In this document: piece after piece, positions 34,307-42,018 of the stretch
Position numbering within the stretch: position 1 is the stretch's first letter
Layout: each line of letters begins with the position of its first letter
NCBI RefSeq assembly: GCF_020709055.1
Contig: NZ_JAJFCK010000019.1
Span: forward strand, 1-58,602
From: Ruminococcus callidus
Lineage (GTDB): Bacteria > Bacillota > Clostridia > Oscillospirales > Ruminococcaceae
DNA: 58,602 nt
Direction: 5' to 3'
Position numbers and translations under genes: made by a program
The notes under the pieces: model-generated
Databases searched by the model: none
What the model saw: only the letters and a program-made list of their open reading frames with translations
What the model was told of the DNA's origin: nothing

Positions 34307-36109
34307 ATGAAAGAACTAGAATATCCCTTTGACAGCAGCTTTCTGCTGAAAAACCGCCGCAAGATCCGCAGAGCACTTCTGGCCGACGGCACGCTGCGCA
34401 TGGAAAAGCGCATTGCCATTCTGGGCGGTTCTACCACCAATGACATTGCCTCCATGCTGGAACTGTTCCTGCTTCAGGAGGGCATTGCCCCCGTCTTTTA
34501 CCAGTCGGAGTACGCCCAGTACTGGCAGGACGCCATGTTCGACAATCCGGAACTGCTGGAATTTCACCCCGACTTGATTTTCATTCACACCACCGTACGC
34601 AACATCACCGAAGCGCCCCTGCCGCTCTCCGCAGCGCCGGAAGAGGCGGAGGCTGCGCTGGAACGGCAGATGGCGCACTTCACCCAGATGTGGGAACATC
34701 TAGAGCAGACCTATCATTGTCCCATTCTGCAAAACAACTTCGAATTTCCCGCCTACCGGCTGATGGGAAACCGGGAGGCCTGGGACTGCCATGGCATGGT
34801 CTGGTTCGTCAACGAGCTGAACCGCCGGTTTGCCCAGTATGCCGCCTCGCACACGGACTTCTATCTCCATGATATTCAGTATCTCTCCGCCTGCTACGGA
34901 CTGGACGCATGGCAGGATTCCACGTACTGGTATCTGTATAAGTATGCTCTGGCGCTTCCGGCAATTCCGGAGTTCGCCTACAGCCTGACCCGCATCATCC
35001 GCTCCATCTATGGCAAAAACAAAAAGGTGCTGGCGCTGGATCTGGACAACACCCTGTGGGGCGGTGTCATCGGTGACGACGGACAGGAGGGCATTGAGAT
35101 TGGACAGGAAACTGCTACAGCAGAGGCGTACACCGAGGTGCAGGAGTACTGCAAGGCGCACAAGCAGCTGGGCGTGCTTCTCACCATCTGCTCCAAAAAT
35201 GAACCGGAAAATGCCCTGCTGGGACTGGCGCACCCGGACTCTGTGCTGCACGCCGATGACTTCGTTTCCATTCAGGCAAACTGGGAGCCGAAGGATTTGA
35301 ACCTCTGCAAAACTGCACAGGATCTCTCACTGCTTCCGGAGAGCTTCGTCTTTGTGGACGACAACCCGGCAGAACGGGAGATCGTTTCCGCACAGATTCC
35401 CGGCATTGCCGTGCCGGAATTCGACTCCCCCGCCGAGTGCATCCGTATCCTGGACCGTGCCGGTTATTTTGAAACTACAACATTCTCCGCTGCCGACGCC
35501 AAGCGCAGCGAGATGTATCAGGCAAACGCCAAGCGGGCACAGCTCCAGCAATCCTATGCCAACTACACCGAATACCTGCTGGGGCTGGAGATGATCGCAG
35601 AGATTCAGGACTTTACGCCGGTGGCACTCCCCCGCATCGTCCAGCTCACCAACAAGAGCAACCAGTTCAACCTGACCACACGCCGTTACACCCAGAGCGA
35701 AATGGAACAGGTGGCGGACAGTCCCAATTACATCCGGCTCTACGGCAGACTGCGGGACAAGTTCGGCGACAATGGCATTGTATCCGTCGTCATCGGCGAG
35801 ATCTCCGGCGATGCCCTGCACATCGACCTGTGGCTCATGAGCTGCCGTGTTCTGAAGCGGGACATGGAGCTTGCCATGCTGGACGAACTGGTGGAACAGT
35901 GCCGGACACGTGGGATTCACACCATCTACGGCTACTACTACCAGACGGCAAAAAATGCCATGGTGCGGGAGCTATTCGGCACCTTTGGTTTCACCAAAAC
36001 CGAACAATTCGAAAACGGCGACAGCACATGGATGCTGCCGGTTGCCTCCTATGAAAAACACAACCACGTCATTCAAATCGAAAAGAGAAAGGAAACCACG
36101 GAAAAATGA
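34307..36109 (+). CDS. FkbH-like HAD-IIIC enzyme
   Basis: A 600-residue protein with three parts: an N-terminal SGNH-like region (MEKRIAILGGSTTNDIASML), a central HAD-IIIC domain with ALDLDNTLWGGVIGDDG (Asp245, Asp247), ICSKNEPE and FVDDNPAEREIV, and a C-terminal GNAT-like domain. FkbH homologues take 1,3-bisphosphoglycerate, dephosphorylate it and load a glyceryl unit onto an acyl carrier protein. The ACP gene overlaps its stop by four bases, supporting that role here. The exact acyl unit is not shown by sequence. The ATG at 34307 has TGAGGAG upstream. Confidence 0.9.
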   Translation: MKELEYPFDSSFLLKNRRKIRRALLADGTLRMEKRIAILGGSTTNDIASMLELFLLQEGIAPVFYQSEYAQYWQDAMFDNPELLEFHPDLIFIHTTVRNITEAPLPLSAAPEEAEAALERQMAHFTQMWEHLEQTYHCPILQNNFEFPAYRLMGNREAWDCHGMVWFVNELNRRFAQYAASHTDFYLHDIQYLSACYGLDAWQDSTYWYLYKYALALPAIPEFAYSLTRIIRSIYGKNKKVLALDLDNTLWGGVIGDDGQEGIEIGQETATAEAYTEVQEYCKAHKQLGVLLTICSKNEPENALLGLAHPDSVLHADDFVSIQANWEPKDLNLCKTAQDLSLLPESFVFVDDNPAEREIVSAQIPGIAVPEFDSPAECIRILDRAGYFETTTFSAADAKRSEMYQANAKRAQLQQSYANYTEYLLGLEMIAEIQDFTPVALPRIVQLTNKSNQFNLTTRRYTQSEMEQVADSPNYIRLYGRLRDKFGDNGIVSVVIGEISGDALHIDLWLMSCRVLKRDMELAMLDELVEQCRTRGIHTIYGYYYQTAKNAMVRELFGTFGFTKTEQFENGDSTWMLPVASYEKHNHVIQIEKRKETTEK

Positions 36110-36387
36110 CACACGAAGAAGTTATGGCAAAACTCAACGAGATCTTTCGGGACGTGTTTGATGACGACAGCATCACCGTCACCGAAACTACCACCGCCAA
36201 CGACATCAAGGCGTGGGACAGTCTGGAACACATCAACCTCATTGAGGCAGTGGAATCGGAATTCAACATGCAGTTCCAGATGCGTGAGGTATCCGGCATG
36301 AAAAATGTGGGCGAGATGGCAGATATTGTGGCAGCCCGTGCTTCCGAGCCGAAGCCGAAAAAGAAAAAACGTGGCTGGTTCCGCTGA
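36106..36387 (+). CDS. acyl carrier protein
   Basis: A 93-residue carrier protein with the phosphopantetheine site Ser39 in WDSLEHINLIEAVESEF and an otherwise ordinary ACP core. It has a basic tail (about 79-93, KPKKKKRGWFR) that ordinary fatty-acid ACPs lack and that could hold it near the membrane or the MBOAT partner (inference). Start overlaps the FkbH-like stop (ATGA). It is dedicated to this cluster rather than to fatty-acid synthesis, judging by context. Confidence 0.9.
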   Translation: MTHEEVMAKLNEIFRDVFDDDSITVTETTTANDIKAWDSLEHINLIEAVESEFNMQFQMREVSGMKNVGEMADIVAARASEPKPKKKKRGWFR

Positions 36388-36410
36388 GCCATTACGCACA
36401 GATAACGCAC

Positions 36411-36450
36411 AAAGACCGTCCCCTGCTTGTCAACAGGGAACGGTCTTTTT
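36411..36450 (+). terminator. terminator of the acylation cluster
   Basis: AAAGACCGT with CCCCTG pairs to CAGGG and AACGGTCTTTTTT around a short loop; 23 bp after the ACP stop. Confidence 0.85.
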
Positions 36451-36487
36451 TCTGTCATTCACAGTTCTGTTAGATGTATTGCGCTTT

Positions 36488-36635
36488 AGAGTCTGTTCAG
36501 TATTTTTTCGTGCGGATTTTCGAGCATGATTTTGTCGGTGGCAAGGAAAAAATCCGCAGGCATACTGTCACTTTTGACGCAGTCAACGGCAAAATCTGCC
36601 GAAAAGACGTGTGAAAAAGATACCGAACAGGCTCT
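36488..36635. repeat. dispersed palindromic element, full copy B
   Basis: A 148-bp copy of the element at 4971-5132. The left end is AGAGTCTGTTC and the right end (opposite strand) AGAGCCTGTTC, with the same core 'ttcgagcatgattttgtcgg' and 'aaaaaatccgcaggcatac'. It is about 14 bp shorter than copy A, mainly from a deletion after the core. The right end overlaps the stop codon of the YbjN-like gene (36635-36637). Confidence 0.85.
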
Positions 36636-37120
36636 TAGTCGTCATTCTCCATGCACTTCTTGTATGCGCCCTCCGGATCGTCCGAGTAGCCCAGCATCAT
36701 GGCAATCAGTCCGTCTGCATACTTGTCCAGCATTGCCAGCGAGAGCAGTACAATGTGGTCGAAGTAATCGTAATCAAGATCGGCACCCTCCGGCACGATG
36801 GAGCTGTACTTGAATACCACTTCACCGTCATCCAGATCGAACTCGAAGTTGCCGTAGCGCATGCCGTCGTTTACGTAGGCGAGGAACAGAGCCAGATTTC
36901 CAAAATTCTTCTTCTTGGCATTGATTCCTCTCACCTTCATATAGATCGTGAAACCGTTGTCGTGCACCAGTGCAAACAGTCTTGCGCTGGAGATTGCGCA
37001 ATCGTCACCCATGCTATAGTTTGCCGACAGCGTGCCACGCTCCTCGTCAAACTCATAGTGTGCGTTGTCATCCTCGAAGTACTGTACCATCTGCGAAGCA
37101 ATTTCTGTTGAATAAGACAT
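36635..37120 (-). CDS. YbjN domain-containing protein
   Basis: A 161-residue acidic protein with the YbjN/type-III-chaperone-like fold pattern (MVQYFEDDNAHYEFDEERGTLSANYSMG...LFLAYVNDGMRYGNFEFDLDDGEVVFKYSS). Function is unknown in most YbjN proteins. The ATG at 37120 has AAGGAGG upstream (spacing 10); the longer frame to 37177 lacks a site. The stop codon is formed at the edge of the dispersed element, so the native C-terminus could have been altered by insertion. Confidence 0.72.
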   Translation of the reverse strand: MSYSTEIASQMVQYFEDDNAHYEFDEERGTLSANYSMGDDCAISSARLFALVHDNGFTIYMKVRGINAKKKNFGNLALFLAYVNDGMRYGNFEFDLDDGEVVFKYSSIVPEGADLDYDYFDHIVLLSLAMLDKYADGLIAMMLGYSDDPEGAYKKCMENDD

Positions 37121-37198
37121 ATCTGCCCATCCTCCTTGTAGTGATCGTATTTTTTTGCGTTTGTGACGAAACCACATCTCTGTGTTCCATCTGTTGGC

Positions 37199-37227
37199 AT
37201 TATACCATATTCGCCAAAAATAGTCAA
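37199..37227 (-). promoter_or_regulatory. sigma-A promoter of the YbjN-like gene
   Basis: Minus strand TTGACT (37227-37222), 17 bp, TATAAT (37204-37199). Confidence 0.75.
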
Positions 37228-37353
37228 GTGCGAAATCTGGTTTTTATTCGCTTTTCTTCCTATTTTTTTGAACTAAACAGATTTTTGCGCTGTCTGCATG
37301 AAATATACACTAAATACACATACTGTATCCAAAAATGCTCTGTGCAAAAGCAC

Positions 37354-37383
37354 TTGACAAAATACCCCATAGGGGTATATAAT
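37354..37383 (+). promoter_or_regulatory. csoR-copA promoter with CsoR operator
   Basis: TTGACA (37354-37359), 18 bp, TATAAT (37378-37383). Between the boxes, TACCCC-ATA-GGGGTA (37363-37377) matches the known CsoR palindrome, so the repressor would occlude RNA polymerase until Cu(I) binds. Confidence 0.85.
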
Positions 37384-37443
37384 AGACGAAGAGGCAGCGG
37401 TGATTCCGTCTGCCGAATATTCTGAAAAAAGGAGGAACGCAAC

Positions 37444-37752
37444 ATGGAACACGAAGAGGGATGTCCCTGCTGTCATAAGACAAAGGAACGCACCGAAGAG
37501 GAATACACCAAGCTGATTCACCGCCTCAACCGCATCGAGGGGCAGATTCGCGGCATTCGCGGCATGGTGGAGCGCAGCGCATACTGTCCGGATATTCTGG
37601 TACAGGTCGCAGCTGTCAATGCAGCGCTGAACGCCTTCAATAAAGAGTTGCTCGCCAACCACATCCGCACCTGTGTGGCAGATGATATCCGTGCCGGAAA
37701 GGACGAAGTGATCGATGAGCTGGTGCGAACGCTTCAAAAATTGATGAAGTAA
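37444..37752 (+). CDS. csoR: copper-sensing transcriptional repressor CsoR
   Basis: A 102-residue all-helical DUF156/CsoR-type repressor. The Cu(I) ligand set Cys48 (AYCPD), His73 and Cys77 (NHIRTC) is intact. The N-terminus adds GCPCCH, an extra Cys/His cluster. It autoregulates through the palindrome in its own promoter (inference from the site) and controls copA 15 bp downstream. GGAGGAACGCAAC precedes the ATG. Confidence 0.93.
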   Translation: MEHEEGCPCCHKTKERTEEEYTKLIHRLNRIEGQIRGIRGMVERSAYCPDILVQVAAVNAALNAFNKELLANHIRTCVADDIRAGKDEVIDELVRTLQKLMK

Positions 37753-37767
37753 AAGGAGAGATGTTTT

Positions 37768-40299
37768 GTGGAACAGTATACAGTAACCGGAATGAGCTGT
37801 GCTGCATGCAGTAACCGTGTGGAAAAAGCGGTGTCGAAAGTGGAGGGCGTCACTTCCTGCTCTGTCAGCCTGCTCACCAATTCCATGGGTGTGGAGGGCA
37901 CTGCCCCACCGCAGGCGGTCATTGATGCCGTCAAGGCTGCAGGATACGGCGCCTCCCTGCAAAACGGCAGCGACAGCGGAAAGCAGCAGCGTGCCGACGC
38001 AGATGCATTGGAGGATCATGAAACGCCGGTGCTCCGAAAGCGCCTGATCGCCTCTCTGGTCTTTCTGATCGTTCTCATGTACTTCTCCATGGGACACATG
38101 ATGTGGAACTGGCCGCTTCCGTCCATCTTAGAGGGAAACCATGTGGCAATGGGACTGATTCAGCTGCTCCTGACGGCTGCGGTCATGGTCATCAACCAGA
38201 AATTTTTCATCAGCGGATTCCGTGGTCTACTCCACCGTGCCCCGAACATGGACACACTGGTGGCGCTCGGCTCCGGTGTATCGTTCCTGTATAGCACCTG
38301 TGCGCTGTTCGCCATGACGGATGCCCAGGTCAAGGGCGATGCTGACGCCGTCATGCACTATATGCACGAGTTCTACTTTGAATCTGCTGCCATGATTTTG
38401 ACGCTGATTACCGTGGGCAAGATGCTGGAAACCCGTGCCAAGGGCAAAACCACCAATGCGCTGAAAAGTCTGATGAAGCTTGCCCCCAAAACAGCAGTGC
38501 TGCTGCGGAACGGCAAGGAGATCACAGTTCCCATTGAACAGGTCAGGAAAGGCGACCAGTTTGTCGTACGTGCCGGCGAAAACATTCCGGTGGACGGCGT
38601 CATTCTGGAGGGTGCCGGCGCCGTGGACGAGTCGGCGCTGACCGGCGAGAGCATTCCGGTGGACAAATCCGAGGGCGATACGGTTTCTGCCGCCACCATC
38701 AGCCAGTCCGGTTTTCTGCGCTGTGAGGCGACCCGTGTGGGCGAGGACACCACCCTCTCCCAGATCATCCGTATGGTCAGCGATGCTGCTGCCACCAAAG
38801 CCCCCATTGCCAAGATCGCCGACAGGGTTTCCGGCGTTTTTGTGCCCATTGTCATTGGTATCGCTCTAATTACCATGATCGTCTGGCTGCTGACAGGGCA
38901 GACTGTGGGATATGCACTGGCACGCAGCATCTCGGTACTGGTTATCAGCTGTCCCTGCGCCCTCGGTCTGGCGACTCCTGTTGCCATTATGGTTGCCAAC
39001 GGCGTTGGCGCCAAACATGAGATTCTCTTCAAGACGGCGGAGTCGCTGGAGGAAACCGGCAAAGTACAGATGATCGCACTGGACAAGACCGGCACCATTA
39101 CACAGGGCACCCCGAAGGTCACCGACCTCCTGCCGGCAAACGGCACAACCGAGGAACATCTTCTTGCGCTGGCGTATGCATTGGAGCGAAAGAGCGAGCA
39201 TCCGCTGGCAAAGGCAATCCTGCAAAAAGCAGAGGAAGCGCAGCTTCCTGCGGAGGAAGTACAGGAATTTCAGGTACATGCCGGACACGGACTGTCTGCC
39301 GTACAAAACGGCGCAGCACTCTACGGCGGAAACCTCGCTTTCATTCAGTCCTACGCTGCGGTTTCTCCGGAGATGGAACAGGCTGCGGAACAGCTCTCCG
39401 AGGACGGAAAAACCCCGCTCTTCTTCTGTCGGGACGGTGTGTTCTCCGGCATCATCGCCGTTGCAGATGTCATCAAGGCGGATAGTCCGCAGGCAGTTCG
39501 GGAGCTGCAAAATATGGGAATCCATGTGGTTATGCTCACTGGCGACAATACCCGCACTGCCAACGCCATCGGCAAGCAGGTGGGCGTGGATACCGTCATC
39601 GCCGGCGTGCTGCCGGACGGCAAGGAAGCCGTCATCCGCAAACTGAAACAGCAGGGCAAGGTGGCAATGGTCGGTGACGGCATCAACGACGCACCGGCTC
39701 TGACACAGGCGGACATTGGCATCGCCATCGGTGCCGGAACAGACATCGCCATTGACGCTGCGGACGTGGTGCTGATGAAGAGCCGGCTCTCCGACGTTCC
39801 GGCAGCCATCCGGCTCAGCCGTGCCTGCCTGCGGAATATCCACGAGAACCTGTTCTGGGCGTTTCTCTACAACGTCATCGGCATTCCGCTGGCAGCCGGT
39901 GTCTGGATTCCGCTGTTCGGCTGGCAGCTGAACCCCATGTTCGGCGCAGCTGCCATGAGCCTGTCCAGCTTCTGTGTGGTAACCAACGCCCTTCGGCTGA
40001 ATTGGTTCCGGCTGCACCGCACAGACCGTGACAAGAAACTCAAATTCCACATGCAGCCGATTTTCACACAGGAGGATTCTACCATGAAACTGACACTCAA
40101 TATCAAAGGTATGATGTGCGGTCACTGCGAGGCAACCGTCAAGAAATGTCTGGAGGCATTTCCGGAAGTGGAACAGGCAGAGGTCAGCCACGAGGCTGGC
40201 ACCGCCGTTGTGTCCCTGAATCAGGAGATCGACTCCGCCAAGCTGAAAGAAGCCGTGGAGAAGCAAGGCTACAAAGTGACCGGTGAAATCCTAGGCTAA
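37768..40299 (+). CDS. copA: copper-exporting P-type ATPase with N- and C-terminal HMA domains
   Basis: An 843-residue P1B ATPase. An N-terminal metal-binding domain has GMSCAAC (9-15); the membrane part carries C395-P-C397; the phosphorylation site is Asp439 in DKTGT; GDGINDAP follows. After the last helices a second HMA domain (about 773-843) has GMMCGHC. Start is GTG at 37768 with AAAGGAG. A strong AGGAGG (40070-40075) lies 8 bp before an in-frame ATG at 40084, so the C-terminal HMA may also be made separately as a CopZ-like chaperone. Confidence 0.95.
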   Translation: MEQYTVTGMSCAACSNRVEKAVSKVEGVTSCSVSLLTNSMGVEGTAPPQAVIDAVKAAGYGASLQNGSDSGKQQRADADALEDHETPVLRKRLIASLVFLIVLMYFSMGHMMWNWPLPSILEGNHVAMGLIQLLLTAAVMVINQKFFISGFRGLLHRAPNMDTLVALGSGVSFLYSTCALFAMTDAQVKGDADAVMHYMHEFYFESAAMILTLITVGKMLETRAKGKTTNALKSLMKLAPKTAVLLRNGKEITVPIEQVRKGDQFVVRAGENIPVDGVILEGAGAVDESALTGESIPVDKSEGDTVSAATISQSGFLRCEATRVGEDTTLSQIIRMVSDAAATKAPIAKIADRVSGVFVPIVIGIALITMIVWLLTGQTVGYALARSISVLVISCPCALGLATPVAIMVANGVGAKHEILFKTAESLEETGKVQMIALDKTGTITQGTPKVTDLLPANGTTEEHLLALAYALERKSEHPLAKAILQKAEEAQLPAEEVQEFQVHAGHGLSAVQNGAALYGGNLAFIQSYAAVSPEMEQAAEQLSEDGKTPLFFCRDGVFSGIIAVADVIKADSPQAVRELQNMGIHVVMLTGDNTRTANAIGKQVGVDTVIAGVLPDGKEAVIRKLKQQGKVAMVGDGINDAPALTQADIGIAIGAGTDIAIDAADVVLMKSRLSDVPAAIRLSRACLRNIHENLFWAFLYNVIGIPLAAGVWIPLFGWQLNPMFGAAAMSLSSFCVVTNALRLNWFRLHRTDRDKKLKFHMQPIFTQEDSTMKLTLNIKGMMCGHCEATVKKCLEAFPEVEQAEVSHEAGTAVVSLNQEIDSAKLKEAVEKQGYKVTGEILG
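40084..40299 (+). CDS. candidate internal translation product: CopZ-like copper chaperone
   Basis: The last 72 codons of copA encode a complete 71-residue HMA protein starting MKLTLNIKGMMCGHCEATVKKC. AGGAGG at 40070-40075 is spaced 8 bp from the ATG, better than many true starts here. Separate copZ genes normally follow copA in Firmicutes, so this is either a copA-copZ fusion that kept the old start or a dual-product gene. Which products exist cannot be told from sequence. Confidence 0.5.
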   Translation: MKLTLNIKGMMCGHCEATVKKCLEAFPEVEQAEVSHEAGTAVVSLNQEIDSAKLKEAVEKQGYKVTGEILG

Positions 40300-40752
40300 A
40301 ATTGTCCCGCAGGCAATGCGTGCGCCGGTATTTCCGGCAGGCTGGGTGCGGTAGTCATCCGGATCAGCGTGAATGATGACCGTCTTTCCCACCGCCTGTG
40401 CCGGAGAAAACCGGTTGGTATACACGGCAAACCACGCATAGCCGTCATTGCTCAGCAGCGCCGGAAGATCGCCGGTGTGCTGCGGATGTTCGGCCGGCTG
40501 GAGTTCCCAGTGACCGCCGGCATCGGCAAATGCATCCTGTGCCGTTTCGGTACAGGACGCACCGCTGTGGATGTGCATGGCGAATATGCCGTGCGCCGAC
40601 GGAAGCTGATACAGCTCCGCCACCACCAGCGAACCGCCGCAGGCACGGTAAAAGGAAACTGTGCCGTGAATCTCCGGATGCTGCGGTGACCCGTGCATCA
40701 TTGCCATGCTACATGGATTTCCCAGAAGAATTTTTCGATTGACTGCGTGCAA
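40291..40752 (-). CDS. Cu/Zn superoxide dismutase family protein
   Basis: A 153-residue protein with the full Cu/Zn SOD ligand set: HIHSG (two Cu ligands), AGGHW (bridging His), HPQHTGD (Zn ligands and Asp) and TVIIHADPDDY (Cu ligand), plus the active-site arginine in GNTGARIACGTI. The disulfide cysteines are in GASC and IACG. No signal peptide is evident. TTG at 40752 follows GGGGGAG; an alternative ATG at 40707 has a weak site. The 3' end overlaps copA by 9 bp in convergent orientation, linking it physically to copper export. Confidence 0.85.
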   Translation of the reverse strand: MHAVNRKILLGNPCSMAMMHGSPQHPEIHGTVSFYRACGGSLVVAELYQLPSAHGIFAMHIHSGASCTETAQDAFADAGGHWELQPAEHPQHTGDLPALLSNDGYAWFAVYTNRFSPAQAVGKTVIIHADPDDYRTQPAGNTGARIACGTILA

Positions 40753-40857
40753 AAATACTCCCCCTTTCCGGTATCTCTGCATTCTATGCGGAGGATTCCC
40801 GAAATGTGCCTGTTTTCTTTCCAAGGAAAACAACCGTCAAAAGCGTGGAAAACGAAC

Positions 40858-40886
40858 TTGACAGGGAGCGAAAAATGTGGTATACT
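40858..40886 (+). promoter_or_regulatory. consensus promoter of the thiS operon
   Basis: TTGACA (40858-40863), 17 bp, TATACT (40881-40886). Confidence 0.8.
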
Positions 40887-40892
40887 AGCTGT

Positions 40893-40950
40893 AGTGAATC
40901 GAATACGTTGAAAAATGGGGTGCACCACCACGGGTGCAGCCCATTTTCTG
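40893..40950 (+). promoter_or_regulatory. candidate HMP-PP riboswitch (thiS motif)
   Basis: The leader contains one compact terminator-like hairpin: AAAATGGG (40912-40919) with CCCATTTT (40940-40947), and inside it TGCACC with GGTGCA around ACCACG, followed by a T-rich stretch. It is directly upstream of thiS. HMP-PP riboswitches (thiS motif) are small aptamers embedded in a terminator and found upstream of thiS in Firmicutes, so size, form and position agree. The TPP riboswitch consensus is not present. No covariance search was possible. Confidence 0.65.
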
Positions 40951-40987
40951 TATTTAGAATTCCATTTTTTGGAAAAGGAGGATGTGT

Positions 40988-41203
40988 ATGCGAGTCAACG
41001 GAAAGGAAATACCGCTGAAAAAGCCCCAGACGCTGCAGGAATTTCTGCTGGAGCAGGGGTATCGGCTTGCACTCATTGCAGTGGAACACAACGATGTGAT
41101 CGTTCCCAAGGCGGATTATGCTACCGTTCTGCTCAGCGACAGCGATGTCATCGAGGTCGTTTCCTTTATGGGCGGCGGATGCGAAACCGTTTGCAAAATC
41201 TGA
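40988..41203 (+). CDS. thiS: sulfur carrier protein ThiS with C-terminal extension
   Basis: A 71-residue ubiquitin-like ThiS (MRVNGKEIPLKKPQTLQEFL...VIEVVSFMGGG) that donates sulfur to thiazole synthase. The mature family ends in GG; here GGG (62-64) is followed by seven residues, CETVCKI. The first extra codon is TGC, one base from the stop TGA. Either the tail must be removed before activation or it reflects loss of the original stop. The ATG at 40988 is preferred to 40982, which abuts AAGGAGG. No thiF lies in the operon. Confidence 0.88.
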   Translation: MRVNGKEIPLKKPQTLQEFLLEQGYRLALIAVEHNDVIVPKADYATVLLSDSDVIEVVSFMGGGCETVCKI

Positions 41204-41226
41204 TAAGATAAGGAAAGGTGTTTGTT

Positions 41227-42006
41227 ATGGAAACCATGGAAAAGGATACGTTGATCTTGGGCGGGAAGGAATTCCACTCCCGCTTTATTCTCGGCTCCGG
41301 CAAGTTCTCGCTTCAGCTGATTCGGGACGTGATGCAGTACGGCGGCAGTGAGATCGCCACCATTGCGCTGCGCCGTGCCAATGCGGACAGTCCGGAGAAC
41401 ATTCTGGACTTTCTGCCGGAACATCTGACCCTGCTCCCCAACACCTCCGGCGCAAGAAACGCTGAGGAGGCAGTGCGCATTGCACGTCTGTCACGGGAGC
41501 TGGGCTGCGGTGACTTCGTCAAGATCGAGGTCATTCCGGATGCCAAGTACCTGCTGCCGGATAATGCGGAGACCATTCGTGCCACAGAAATTCTGGCAAA
41601 GGAGGGCTTCCATGTGCTCCCCTATATGTATCCGGATCTAATCGCAGCACGCCGTCTGGCAGATGCCGGTGCTGCTGCCATCATGCCGCTGGGTGCGCCC
41701 ATCGGCAGCAACAAGGGACTGCGTACCAAAGACTTCATCCAGATTCTCATCGACGAGATCGACCTGCCGGTCATTGTCGACGCCGGCATTGGTGCGCCCT
41801 CTCAGGCGTGCGAGGCGATGGAGATGGGCGCTGCTGCCGTCATGGCAAACACCGCCGTGGCAACTGCGGACAACTGTCCCATGATGGCACACGCATTCAA
41901 ACTCGCCATCGAGGCTGGCCGTGCTGCATATCTGGCAAAGCTGGGACGTGTTCTGGAATCTGGCGCAGAGGCATCCAGTCCCCTCACCGGCTTCTTACAG
42001 GATTAA
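41227..42006 (+). CDS. thiG: thiazole synthase
   Basis: A 259-residue TIM-barrel enzyme forming the thiazole phosphate carboxylate from deoxyxylulose 5-phosphate, dehydroglycine and ThiS thiocarboxylate. Family blocks: [25 protein letters not shown] (Schiff-base lysine region), [64 protein letters not shown]. The ATG at 41227 follows AGGAAAGGTG. It lies 23 bp after thiS and 12 bp before thiH. Confidence 0.97.
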   Translation: METMEKDTLILGGKEFHSRFILGSGKFSLQLIRDVMQYGGSEIATIALRRANADSPENILDFLPEHLTLLPNTSGARNAEEAVRIARLSRELGCGDFVKIEVIPDAKYLLPDNAETIRATEILAKEGFHVLPYMYPDLIAARRLADAGAAAIMPLGAPIGSNKGLRTKDFIQILIDEIDLPVIVDAGIGAPSQACEAMEMGAAAVMANTAVATADNCPMMAHAFKLAIEAGRAAYLAKLGRVLESGAEASSPLTGFLQD

Positions 42007-42018
42007 GGAGGGGTTCCC

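Larger units (their letters stand above)
37121..37443. other. intergenic region with two divergent promoters
   Basis: No gene is seen. It contains the YbjN promoter (37199-37227), an AT-rich spacer of about 125 bp without clear structure, and the csoR promoter with its operator (37354-37383). Confidence 0.6.

Noticed and set aside
40893..40950. TPP riboswitch upstream of thiS
   Set aside because: The conserved CUGAGA and ACCUGAUCUGGAUAAUG-type blocks are absent; the hairpin fits the thiS motif better.
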